The notes under the pieces were generated by a model. It saw nothing but the letters and a program-made list of their open reading frames with translations. It made no database searches and was not told the DNA's origin. From contig JAQWJJ010000008.1 of the NCBI GenBank assembly GCA_029248405.1, positions 62,001 through 126,000 of the forward strand: a DNA stretch of 64,000 nucleotides, given 5' to 3'. A program made the translations under genes and the position numbers. Origin of the DNA: Flavobacteriaceae bacterium. GTDB lineage: Bacteria > Bacteroidota > Bacteroidia > Flavobacteriales > Flavobacteriaceae. Of this stretch, positions 19,029 to 26,902 are shown one piece after another (the first letter of the stretch is position 1; each line of letters opens with the position of its first letter).

Positions 19029-20552
19029 TTAGGCGGTGTAAAAATTTGTGTCCTTGGCGCTCAAGGGCCTACCGTGTTTGATGCCATGAATCCGTTTGTA
19101 GACAATCTGCGCACTGATCAAACACATGGGCACCCCTATTCCAGGATTGGTATTGGCCCCCACATAATATAGATTCGACACCTTTTTAGATTTAGTTTTC
19201 GGCCTAAATAAAGCGGTCTGCGTTAGATTCTGCGCCAAACCTAAGGCTGTACCTTTAAACGCATTGTACATACTGGAGAAGTCTTGGCCTGTAAAAATAC
19301 GCTCGTAAACAATGTTTTGCTCCAGATCTGGCAGGTCCATGGTCTCTCGCATATGGCTCAGGATTTTATTGCGGTAGGTGGTAATCGTCTGCTGGTCTAA
19401 GTTTAGATCAGTCGATGTAGGCACCAGAACAAAGAGGTTTTCATGACCTTCGGGGGCTACTCCAGGGTCTGTTTTGCTCGGGGCACAGACATAATACGAA
19501 GGGTTCTCTGGTAATTCTGTCTTGTCAAAAATAGCCTCAAAACTCTCTTTCCACTTATCGGTAAAATAAAGATTGTGATGCACCAAGCTGTCGTATTGCT
19601 TTTTGAGTCCGAGATAAATGATAAACCCAGACGGGGCCACGGTTCTGCTTTGCCAATAACGCTCACTGAATTGGCGATGTGGCCGATCAAGCAGATTCAT
19701 CTCGGTGTGGTGGTAATCCGCATTGGAGACCACAATATCGGCCTGATAATTTTGGCCATTGGCAGCGCGAACCCCCTCGACCCGATTATCTTTAATTAAT
19801 ATTTTTTCTACTGGGGTATCAAAGAGAAATTTGACGCCGTTTTTTTTGGCAATATTAAATAGAGACTCAAATACCGTAGTCATCCCTCCCATAGGATAAT
19901 GGACCCCCATCTCAAAATCAATATGATTCATCAGTGAGTAGACTGCTGGGGCTTTGTAGGGCGAGGTACCCAAAAATACCAAAGGATACTGAAGGATTTT
20001 TCTTAAGATCGGGTGTTTTACATAATGTGCGATGTGCTTATGAAACGACGAAATCACCGAAAATTTAGTCCAAAGAAAAATGGTCGTTCGGTCGATAAAA
20101 TCAAAAACCGTATCAAAGGGCTTATAGATAAAGGTGTTTTTGGAGACATTGTATTTGGCGGCGGCCTCTTTGAGATAGAGCTCAATTTTTTTCATCACCC
20201 CGGGCTCATAAGACTCAAAAATGGCTGAATCTCGCTTTAGGTCTGAGGTCATTGAGACGGGCTCTTTTTGCTCGCCAAACCAAATCTTATATGAGGGATC
20301 CAGTCGCTCTAGGGTAAGATGATCTTTAATGTCTTCTCCGACAAGCTCATAGAAATGCTCAAAAATATCAGGCATGAGATACCACGACGGTCCCATGTCG
20401 AATTGGAACCCCTGGGCAGAGAAGACACTGCCACGCCCGCCAAAACTGCTGTTTTTCTCCAGTACAGTCACATCAAAGCCCTTCTTGGCCAATAATATAG
20501 CCGTCGAAAGCCCTCCTGCTCCTGAACCGATAATGATCACGTTTTTGCTCAA
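19029..20552 (-). CDS. Carotenoid desaturase of the CrtI/CrtD family
   Basis: A 507-residue FAD enzyme. The dinucleotide-binding motif IIIGSGAGGLSTAILLAKKG is at residues 6-25, and the CrtI-type motif FDMGPSWYLMPDIFEHF follows at about residue 52. The C-terminal flavin motif reads YYVGANTNPGIGVPMCLISA. The enzyme oxidises a carotenoid chain using bound FAD. Partnership with prenyltransferase and CruF-like genes makes a 3,4-desaturase (CrtD-like) more likely than the main phytoene desaturase, but sequence alone does not settle it. No phytoene synthase or cyclase gene is in the window. It is first in the minus-strand operon. Confidence 0.88.
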   Translation of the reverse strand: MSKNVIIIGSGAGGLSTAILLAKKGFDVTVLEKNSSFGGRGSVFSAQGFQFDMGPSWYLMPDIFEHFYELVGEDIKDHLTLERLDPSYKIWFGEQKEPVSMTSDLKRDSAIFESYEPGVMKKIELYLKEAAAKYNVSKNTFIYKPFDTVFDFIDRTTIFLWTKFSVISSFHKHIAHYVKHPILRKILQYPLVFLGTSPYKAPAVYSLMNHIDFEMGVHYPMGGMTTVFESLFNIAKKNGVKFLFDTPVEKILIKDNRVEGVRAANGQNYQADIVVSNADYHHTEMNLLDRPHRQFSERYWQSRTVAPSGFIIYLGLKKQYDSLVHHNLYFTDKWKESFEAIFDKTELPENPSYYVCAPSKTDPGVAPEGHENLFVLVPTSTDLNLDQQTITTYRNKILSHMRETMDLPDLEQNIVYERIFTGQDFSSMYNAFKGTALGLAQNLTQTALFRPKTKSKKVSNLYYVGANTNPGIGVPMCLISAQIVYKRIHGIKHGRPLSAKDTNFYTA

Positions 20553-20575
20553 GTATAACTACTTTGATTCCAGTA

Positions 20576-20583
20576 CAAAATTA
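20576..20583 (-). promoter_or_regulatory. Candidate -7 element for the carotenoid operon
   Basis: On the minus strand TAATTTTG matches the Bacteroidota -7 consensus TAnnTTTG exactly and would start transcription about 17 bases before the desaturase ATG. No good TTTG -33 element was found at the right spacing. Confidence 0.4.
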
Positions 20584-20711
20584 TGGCAAAAGCAGCGCCT
20601 AATGGTGAGATTACTGATTTTTTATTAAAGAATTAATGAACATCGGGTAGCAGGATTAAAGATCCTAACAGAGCTCCGCTCTGAAAATAACCCAAATAAA
20701 ACGCTCAAGCA

Positions 20712-20728
20712 AGCTGAGCTACGCGACC
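20712..20728 (-). repeat. 17-base exact copy of the 5' end of tRNA-Arg
   Basis: The plus-strand bases agctgagctacgcgacc recur exactly at 21039-21055, the 5' end (acceptor strand and D-arm) of the intact tRNA-Arg. Similarity stops after the D-arm. It could be the scar of an integration event or a decayed duplicate tRNA. Confidence 0.75.
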
Positions 20729-20927
20729 CCTTGAAGACATAGTAATTTATGCTCATCAAATAGTGGCAGCAAAAGTAACTATAAATATGGAAAGTTAAAG
20801 ACTATGATTTATCTCAAAAATTGGAGCTTTTTCCTTCCACCGTAATCCATAAGTTATTGGTTTTTTACACTCCTTCAAAATAAAAAACAAAGTGGAATAT
20901 TTCCATTTTATTAAAAAACCTTGCAGA

Positions 20928-20967
20928 ATAAAAAAAGGGCTACAAACTTAAAATTGTCTGTAACCCT
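20928..20967 (-). terminator. Rho-independent terminator of the tRNA operon
   Basis: Read on the minus strand, a 12-pair stem (arms at 20956-20967 and 20936-20947, two G-U pairs) is followed by a run of seven or more T residues. It begins 14 bases after the tRNA-Arg 3' end. Confidence 0.88.
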
Positions 20968-20981
20968 CTTAAATAAAAATG

Positions 20982-21055
20982 TGATCGCGACAGGATTCGA
21001 ACCTGTGACCGTCTGCTTAGAAGGCAGATGCTCTATCCAGCTGAGCTACGCGACC
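20982..21055 (-). tRNA. tRNA-Arg (TCT)
   Basis: A 74-base cloverleaf on the minus strand. The acceptor strands ggtcgcg and cgcgatc pair with one G-U, the anticodon loop cttctaa gives TCT, and the T-arm contains the standard ggttcgaatcc. CCA is not encoded. It is the last gene of the three-tRNA operon. Confidence 0.97.
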
Positions 21056-21130
21056 AGTAGCTGTAAAACAAAAGCCCCATGTTTTTTTAGAAAGGACTCC
21101 TTTCTAAAACCCATAGAGCTCCATTTAATG

Positions 21131-21205
21131 TCGGGGTGGCAGGATTCGAACCTGCGACCTCCTGCTCCCAAAGCAGGCGCGATGACCGGGCTACGCTACA
21201 CCCCG
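21131..21205 (-). tRNA. tRNA-Pro (TGG)
   Basis: A 75-base cloverleaf on the minus strand. The acceptor arms cggggtg and caccccg pair perfectly, the anticodon loop ctttggga gives TGG, and the T-loop ggttcgaatcc is standard. Middle gene of the operon. Confidence 0.97.
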
Positions 21206-21237
21206 TAAAATTAGTTTATAATTTCACAGTTACATTG

Positions 21238-21321
21238 CGGAGAGACAGGGATTCGAACCCTGGCAACGGTTTCCCGTTGACAGATTAGCAATCTGCTCCA
21301 TTACCACTCTGGCACCTCTCC
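21238..21321 (-). tRNA. tRNA-Ser (GCT)
   Basis: An 84-base class II tRNA on the minus strand with a long variable arm (caacgggaaaccgttg). The anticodon loop ttgctaa gives GCT. The acceptor pairs ggagagg with tctctcc. First gene of the operon, about 30 bases after the predicted start of transcription. Confidence 0.96.
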
Positions 21322-21359
21322 TGTCTATGATTAAGAACGTACATTTTTCAATGCGGTTG

Positions 21360-21391
21360 CAAATGTAATTTTATAAACCCAATATCACAAA
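21360..21391 (-). promoter_or_regulatory. Bacteroidota-type promoter of the tRNA operon
   Basis: On the minus strand a TTTG -33 element (21388-21391), a 20-base spacer and a perfect -7 element TACATTTG (21360-21367) match the Bacteroidota housekeeping promoter. Predicted initiation is near 21353, about 30 bases before tRNA-Ser. Confidence 0.7.
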
Positions 21392-21430
21392 ATTTAAAGA
21401 GCGTTTTTTTAGATTTTTTCTAGAATCATT

Positions 21431-23473
21431 TTACTCAGGATATGCGACCCTAAGGTGATACATATTGTTGAGTTTCTTTTTCAAAACCTTCTTGATTAAT
21501 TCGATTTCTCTTAACGTAATGTGCGCGTTATTGAACTGACCTTGATCCATTTGCATCCCAACTATAGACTCTACAAAATCGTTGATTTTAGCAGAAGTGG
21601 GCTCCTTAAGGCTTTTGCTGGCGGCCTCCACACTATCGGCCATCATTAGTATCGCTGTCTCTTTCGAAAAGGGCTTAGGGCCTGGATAGCGAAAATCTGA
21701 CTCTAAAGCACCTGTATTGAGGTCCATTTGCTTTTTATAAAAGTAATAAACCAAATTAGTGCCATGATGGGTCCTGATAAAATCAATAATGCGGTCTGGT
21801 AGATTATTTTTACGCGCAATCTCTATTCCTCTAATCACATGATTGATCACAATTGTAGCGCTCTCAATGGGCTCGAGTTCTTCAAGTGTGTTTATTGAAT
21901 TGACCTGATTCTCAGTAAAATTGGTTGGATTACTCATTTTACCAATATCGTGGTACAAAGCTCCTACCCGCACCAACATACTATTAGCCCCTATTTCGTT
22001 CGCCGCTGCTTCGGCCAAGTTGGCCACATTGAGTGAGTGATGAAACGTCCCAGGTGCTTTGTCCGAAAGTTCCTTGAGTAAAGGCGTATTGGTATTGCTC
22101 AGTTCCAGCAAGGATACTTCCGAAACCAAGCCAAAAACTTTTTCGTAAGCATAGATCAGTGGAAAAGCAAACAAGGTGATCAGGCCACAAATTATGAAGT
22201 AAACGAAGTTTTCCAGAGGTATGCGCTCCAATGACCCTTCCTGTACAATGAAAAAAGCCAAATAACCAACGATGTAAATCGCTGTAATTTGCCCGACCGA
22301 TATGAAAAGGTTAGCCCGCTTAGAGAGCTCCGAAACAGTCAATATGGTCACAATACCCGCAATAACTTGCAAAAACATGAATTCAAAACTGTTGGGCACA
22401 ATAAAGCCCAGCAATAAAATCGTCAGCACATGCACAAATAGCCCAAGGCGCGCGTCAAAAAAACTTTTTAAAATAATGGGTAACGTGCACAGTGGGATCA
22501 AATAGATAAAGGAAGAGTCGTATTTAACCACTATAGTCGTGACAAAAACCATCAAAAGAATATTGATGAAAATGAAACTCACTTTAGTATTGTTTTCAAA
22601 AATTTCCTTTCGGTATTTCTGCAAAAACAAGAACAACATCATAAAGACTAAAGAAACCAAAAGTGCATAACCAAATATCAGCCAATAATAATTGCTTTGA
22701 CTCCAAACTTGACTCTGAAACTGGTCCTTAAGAGAAGCCAGTCTTTGGTACTTATCACCCTCTACCACTTCACCTTTGGCAATGACCCTCGCCCCTTTCT
22801 CAACCATCCCATTGTTGGGATTGATTTCCTTTAAGGCCTGTTCAATAGAAGCGTCCGTTAAGGTAGAATTGTAGGTAATGTTGTCTTGAACCACGGTATT
22901 GATGATGCGGCGAAAGACTCCGTTCATCTCGCTCATATTCTTAGTGGCCTTATCGACTAATCCATTGAGCTCTTCGCGCTCGATCAAACGAGAATAGACC
23001 GTTTCACGCACTTGGTTATCGGTCTTGAGGTAAACCATTTGTTCTGGCAAGTAATCATCTCCACTAGCAGTAAGCACACCGGTCTTATAGATTTGATTGA
23101 CCAAATTAAGACCCCGCTCTTTAGCTTTGTTTATGGGAGTGCGCCAAGTACTGTCTTGATAGCTCAAATCCAACAACGCGCTAAAATCCTTCAGAGCATC
23201 CAGAGGCACATCACTATCGACATCAAAATAAGGCACTGCATTACGCCTAATTTGCTCTCGTTCTTGATCCAATCCATCCTTGTCCTTTTTGAGGGTGAAG
23301 TTAAAGGGGGCGTATAGATTTTCATACTGCCAAGGCTTGCCTTTCTGAAATTGATATTTGAATTGACCGCCCTTTGGCAGCATATAGATCACCAAAACAA
23401 TAGCCGCTCCAAACAAAAAAAGTTTGTATATATTGGATTGATTTCGGGTCAAAAAAATAAAAATCTGCTTCAT
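21431..23473 (-). CDS. 7TM-HD phosphohydrolase (PgpH-like c-di-AMP phosphodiesterase family)
   Basis: A 680-residue membrane protein. One N-terminal transmembrane helix (residues about 17-33) is followed by an extracytoplasmic 7TMR-HDED domain of some 220 residues, then about seven transmembrane helices (260-455), then a cytoplasmic HD domain. The HD motifs are GTFHHSLNVANLAEAAANEI, ALYHDIGKM, INHVIRGIEIARKNNLP and IRTHHGTNLVYYFY. PgpH-like members hydrolyse cyclic di-AMP to pApA; that activity is known for relatives and only inferred here. The gene stands alone between the tRNA operon and the divergent thiolase. Confidence 0.92.
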   Translation of the reverse strand: MKQIFIFLTRNQSNIYKLFLFGAAIVLVIYMLPKGGQFKYQFQKGKPWQYENLYAPFNFTLKKDKDGLDQEREQIRRNAVPYFDVDSDVPLDALKDFSALLDLSYQDSTWRTPINKAKERGLNLVNQIYKTGVLTASGDDYLPEQMVYLKTDNQVRETVYSRLIEREELNGLVDKATKNMSEMNGVFRRIINTVVQDNITYNSTLTDASIEQALKEINPNNGMVEKGARVIAKGEVVEGDKYQRLASLKDQFQSQVWSQSNYYWLIFGYALLVSLVFMMLFLFLQKYRKEIFENNTKVSFIFINILLMVFVTTIVVKYDSSFIYLIPLCTLPIILKSFFDARLGLFVHVLTILLLGFIVPNSFEFMFLQVIAGIVTILTVSELSKRANLFISVGQITAIYIVGYLAFFIVQEGSLERIPLENFVYFIICGLITLFAFPLIYAYEKVFGLVSEVSLLELSNTNTPLLKELSDKAPGTFHHSLNVANLAEAAANEIGANSMLVRVGALYHDIGKMSNPTNFTENQVNSINTLEELEPIESATIVINHVIRGIEIARKNNLPDRIIDFIRTHHGTNLVYYFYKKQMDLNTGALESDFRYPGPKPFSKETAILMMADSVEAASKSLKEPTSAKINDFVESIVGMQMDQGQFNNAHITLREIELIKKVLKKKLNNMYHLRVAYPE

Positions 23474-23591
23474 AAAAACTTGATGGTTGGGTAAAGGTAG
23501 TCATTCAGCGTCATATATCATATCAGGGTTTTTACCCAATCTATAATCTCATTTATAATGCTTATTTTAGCCTGAACTAAACACTTAATCA

Positions 23592-24773
23592 ATGAGTCAT
23601 CATAAGGTTGTTATTGTCTCTGCTGTCAGGACCCCAATTGGCAGTTTTATGGGAGGTCTTTCAACGCTCTCTGCACCAGAATTAGGCACAATCGCCATAA
23701 AAGGCGCTTTGGCTAAAATCAATTTAGACCCCAATTTAGTTTCAGAAGTATTGATGGGTCATGTTGTGCAGTCTGGAGCTGGCCAAGCACCTGCCAGACA
23801 AGCGGCGCTTCACGCAGGCATACCCAACACAGTTCCTTGTACAACAGTCAATAAGGTCTGTGCTTCAGGAATGAAAGCTGTGATGCAAGCGGCCCAAGCG
23901 ATCGCCCTGGGTGATGCTGATATAGTCGTTGCTGGTGGCATGGAAAGCATGAGCAACATTCCCCACTATGTTTCAATGCGCCAAGGCACCAAGTTTGGCC
24001 CTGCAACAATGATTGATGGGCTGCAAAAAGACGGCTTAGTAGATGCCTATGATCAGCATGCCATGGGCATATTTGCGGACAGCTGTGCCAATGAATATCA
24101 ATTTTCACGTGAAGACCAAGATGCCTTTGCCATTAATTCGTATCAGCGCTCAGCTGCCGCTTGGGCAGAGGGTAAATTTGACAACGAAGTGGTTCCGGTT
24201 TCAGTGCCTCAAAGACGTGGTGAGCCAGTGATGGTTGATAAAGATGAAGAATTTCAAAATGTCCGGATGGACAAAATCCCAACATTGCGTCCTGCTTTTA
24301 GCAAAGAAGGTACCGTGACAGCGGCCAACGCCTCAACGATCAATGACGGTGCTGGTGCTATGGTTCTGATGTCAGAAACTAAAGCTCATGAATTAGGAAT
24401 CAAGCCACTAGCGTACATCAAGAGCTATGCAGATGCTGCTCAAGAACCAAAGTGGTTCACAACAGCACCCGCAAAAGCGCTTCCACTTGCCTTGAGCAAG
24501 GCAAATTTGAGTCTTGATGATGTCAACTATTTTGAGTTTAACGAAGCTTTTTCAGTGGTCGGCTTGGCCAATATGAAAATACTTAATCTCCCCATTGAAA
24601 AAGTAAACATTAATGGAGGAGCGGTTTCATTGGGCCATCCACTAGGATGCAGTGGGGTCAGGATATTGATCACACTGGTCAATGTATTGCAGCAACAGAA
24701 TGGCCGATATGGTGCTGCAGCCATTTGCAACGGCGGCGGCGGAGCCTCTGCCATGGTCATCGAACGGGCTTAA
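23592..24773 (+). CDS. Acetyl-CoA C-acyltransferase (thiolase)
   Basis: A 393-residue thiolase, the standard length. The acyl-accepting cysteine lies in VNKVCASGMKAVMQAA (about Cys89). The conserved NEAF motif is in YFEFNEAFSVVGLAN, the catalytic histidine in GGAVSLGHPLGCSGVR and the second cysteine in ICNGGGGASAMV. It either condenses two acetyl-CoA molecules or cleaves 3-ketoacyl-CoA in beta-oxidation. The VCASGMKA context favours the acetoacetyl-CoA type, but the direction cannot be read from sequence. An NlpC/P60 gene follows after 18 bases. Confidence 0.95.
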   Translation: MSHHKVVIVSAVRTPIGSFMGGLSTLSAPELGTIAIKGALAKINLDPNLVSEVLMGHVVQSGAGQAPARQAALHAGIPNTVPCTTVNKVCASGMKAVMQAAQAIALGDADIVVAGGMESMSNIPHYVSMRQGTKFGPATMIDGLQKDGLVDAYDQHAMGIFADSCANEYQFSREDQDAFAINSYQRSAAAWAEGKFDNEVVPVSVPQRRGEPVMVDKDEEFQNVRMDKIPTLRPAFSKEGTVTAANASTINDGAGAMVLMSETKAHELGIKPLAYIKSYADAAQEPKWFTTAPAKALPLALSKANLSLDDVNYFEFNEAFSVVGLANMKILNLPIEKVNINGGAVSLGHPLGCSGVRILITLVNVLQQQNGRYGAAAICNGGGGASAMVIERA

Positions 24774-24791
24774 ACGGGTTAAATGAGCTAA

Positions 24792-25547
24792 ATGAAGTAC
24801 GGAATTTGCATATTGAGTATTGTCCCATTACGGGCAGAGCCTTCAGATAAGAGCGAGCTGGTTTCTCAAGTACTTTATGGCGAAATTTTCAAGATCGTTG
24901 ATCAGCGTAAGAAATGGGTCAAAATACGTCAAGACTTTGATGGTTATTCGGGCTGGATAGACCGCAAACAATTCACCGAAATTAGCGAACAAAATTTTAA
25001 AACTGCACGACAGTCGCAACCCGCTTATGTCGCAGATCTGGTCGATTTTGTCAGCCAGCAGGACGGTGGCCTGCGCTCAGTAGTTATGGGCAGTGCTGTG
25101 CAGAATGTTAGCCTTTTAGAACACCAATTCGAAGGCAACAGCACCCCTGCATCATTCGATTCTAGGCAAAGACTTATTGAAACAGCATTGCTCTACATCA
25201 ACACCCCATATCTTTGGGGCGGCAGAACACCCTTTGGAATTGATTGTAGTGGTTTTACCCAACTCGTCTATCGCCTCAATCAAGTAGTCCTGCCGCGGGA
25301 TGCTAAAGATCAAGCACGGCTGGGCGAAGTCCTGAGCTTTATAGAAGAAAGCACACCAGGTGATTTGGCGTTTTTTGATAATGCTGAAGGACACATTACC
25401 CATGTCGGCATCATCATGGAAGACCATTATATCATTCACGCCCATGGACATGTGCGCATCGATCGTCTAGACCAGACCGGTATCTTTAATACCGAAACCA
25501 AAACCCACAGCCACAAACTGCGCGTGATCAAGAAAATCATTCAATAA
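24792..25547 (+). CDS. NlpC/P60 cell-wall endopeptidase with SH3-type domain
   Basis: A 251-residue protein. The N-terminal 60 residues form an SH3b-like domain (LRAEPSDKSELVSQVLYGE, WVKIRQDFDGYSGWI). The C-terminal 120 residues are the papain-like NlpC/P60 domain. Its catalytic cysteine is in FGIDCSGFTQLVYR (about Cys152) and its histidines are in GHITHVGIIM and YIIHAHGHVRID. Such enzymes cut peptidoglycan stem peptides between D-Glu and the diamino acid. No signal peptide is visible from this start, so it may act on cytoplasmic recycling products or be exported another way. It is likely cotranscribed with the thiolase and ends at a terminator. Confidence 0.92.
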   Translation: MKYGICILSIVPLRAEPSDKSELVSQVLYGEIFKIVDQRKKWVKIRQDFDGYSGWIDRKQFTEISEQNFKTARQSQPAYVADLVDFVSQQDGGLRSVVMGSAVQNVSLLEHQFEGNSTPASFDSRQRLIETALLYINTPYLWGGRTPFGIDCSGFTQLVYRLNQVVLPRDAKDQARLGEVLSFIEESTPGDLAFFDNAEGHITHVGIIMEDHYIIHAHGHVRIDRLDQTGIFNTETKTHSHKLRVIKKIIQ

Positions 25548-25574
25548 AAAAGGCGCCATTATGGCGCCTTTTTT
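25546..25574. terminator. Bidirectional rho-independent terminator
   Basis: A near-perfect palindrome, aaaaaaggcgccat followed by atggcgcctttttt. It serves the NlpC/P60 gene and the converging TPR gene. Confidence 0.9.
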
Positions 25575-25598
25575 ATTCACTAAGCAAATGAAATCAAA

Positions 25599-26867
25599 TT
25601 AGTTAGCAGTCTTGGCCTCTACTTTAGCTTTAGCTGCTTTATACTCTGTATTCATGCCTAATTGACTGTAAAGGTTCATGAGTGTTCTCAAAACTTCAAC
25701 ATTATCCGGAACAGTCACTGAGGCTGATTCTAAATAAGGCAAGGCCTCTTGATACATCCCACGGCGCACCTCTTTAAGCTCATCATATCGCAAGTTATCT
25801 GCGCGTGAGGTTCCGAGATTATTCATTTCTTCAACAATAGCACCTTCACCCTGAAGAATGATAGAAGCCATATTGATTTGCGCATAAGCATACTTTGGGT
25901 CCAACTCTAAAGCCTTTGAATAGTAGATTTTGGCATCATCAATATTGCCTAAAGTCATGGCGCTCACCCCTAGGTTATAATAAAGCTCAGGATTATTAGG
26001 ATCAGTTTCGATCACCTCCTGCATGACAGTATTGTACTTTGCCAAATCTCCCATTTTATATGCCAAATCTGCTTCAGAACGCATTAAATTAGTATCTCCA
26101 GGATTAGCTGCACGAGCACGTGCCATTAAGGCAACAGCTTGATCATCCATACCCTTATTGATATAGATTAACGTGACCTTTTGAAGCAAATCGGATTCTA
26201 CAGAGGCTGTTTTGCTGTCAGATGCATTGTCGTAAAGACCAAAGCGCACCGCAGTATCTCGCTCTTCCTTAGAACCAAATAGCACTGCCTCTCCAGTATC
26301 TTTACTTGTCGCATAATACTCTTGTTGCACACCAGTATACCCTAGATCCAAGAGCTGTGTATAATAGGTCAATGCTTGATCAAAAAATCCGCCGTTGGTC
26401 AAGTTTCCTGCCGCATAATACAAGAAGGAGGTGTCTGCTGGGCTCAGTTTGTAGCCGTCAGCCAATAATTGAGCAGCCTTCTGATAATCCTGCACATTTT
26501 GCGCCTCAATGGCTTTATTCACAAAAACTTCCTTTACAGTGCCAACGATTCTGTTGTATCGCTCCTGGTCGTCATTATCTAACACTCTGTCCTTTAGTGT
26601 CGATAAGGAACGTACGGCCATATTGAGTTTATTGTCAGGGACAGATTCTCCTGCAGCCAATAATGCCTCTGACTTGGCCAAGTAAAATTGATTGACCAAT
26701 CCGGCGTCAGCACCGCCCAAAAGCGGCTCTGCTTGGTTCAAAAACACCAGGGCCTCAGAATACTTGCTCCCGGACAAAGCTTTTTCGGCTTTTTTAATCT
26801 CCTTTTTTTGCCCAAAGGCCACTGTCGTAAGTGCTAGGGCACCGATAACTATGTATTTATTCATCAT
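25599..26867 (-). CDS. Secreted tetratricopeptide-repeat protein
   Basis: A 422-residue protein with an export signal (YIVIGALALTTVAFGQ). The mature part begins with the basic, helical KKEIKKAEKALSGSKYSEAL, and TPR helices follow. Clear examples are LADGYKLSPADTSFLYYAAG, ETDPNNPELYYNLGVSAMTL and YYSKALELDPKYAYAQINM. A late segment, YQEALPYLESASVTVPDNVE, is another repeat. TPR proteins bind partners rather than catalyse. It starts 35 bases after the gyrA stop on the same strand and could be read from gyrA transcripts. The partner is unknown. Confidence 0.88.
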   Translation of the reverse strand: MMNKYIVIGALALTTVAFGQKKEIKKAEKALSGSKYSEALVFLNQAEPLLGGADAGLVNQFYLAKSEALLAAGESVPDNKLNMAVRSLSTLKDRVLDNDDQERYNRIVGTVKEVFVNKAIEAQNVQDYQKAAQLLADGYKLSPADTSFLYYAAGNLTNGGFFDQALTYYTQLLDLGYTGVQQEYYATSKDTGEAVLFGSKEERDTAVRFGLYDNASDSKTASVESDLLQKVTLIYINKGMDDQAVALMARARAANPGDTNLMRSEADLAYKMGDLAKYNTVMQEVIETDPNNPELYYNLGVSAMTLGNIDDAKIYYSKALELDPKYAYAQINMASIILQGEGAIVEEMNNLGTSRADNLRYDELKEVRRGMYQEALPYLESASVTVPDNVEVLRTLMNLYSQLGMNTEYKAAKAKVEAKTAN

Positions 26868-26902
26868 TTTAAACTTAATTGTTCTTCGTTTTTATTGATT
26901 TA

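Larger units (their letters stand above)
20553..20927. other. Intergenic region holding a tRNA fragment and a 43-codon minus-strand frame
   Basis: No confident gene lies here. A minus-strand frame from 20756 to 20625 begins MSINYYVFKGSRSS, contains the tRNA-Arg fragment described separately, and ends RIFNPATRCSLIL. Short frames of this kind can be relics of a tRNA-linked gene, but I cannot name a family with confidence. A small palindrome, cagag/ctctg around a five-base centre, occurs at 20670-20684. The rest, 20760-20927, is AT-rich without visible structure. Confidence 0.45.

Noticed and set aside
20921-21208. 95-codon plus-strand frame
   Set aside because: It runs antisense through the tRNA-Arg gene and nearly all of tRNA-Pro; the apparent protein is translated tRNA sequence.
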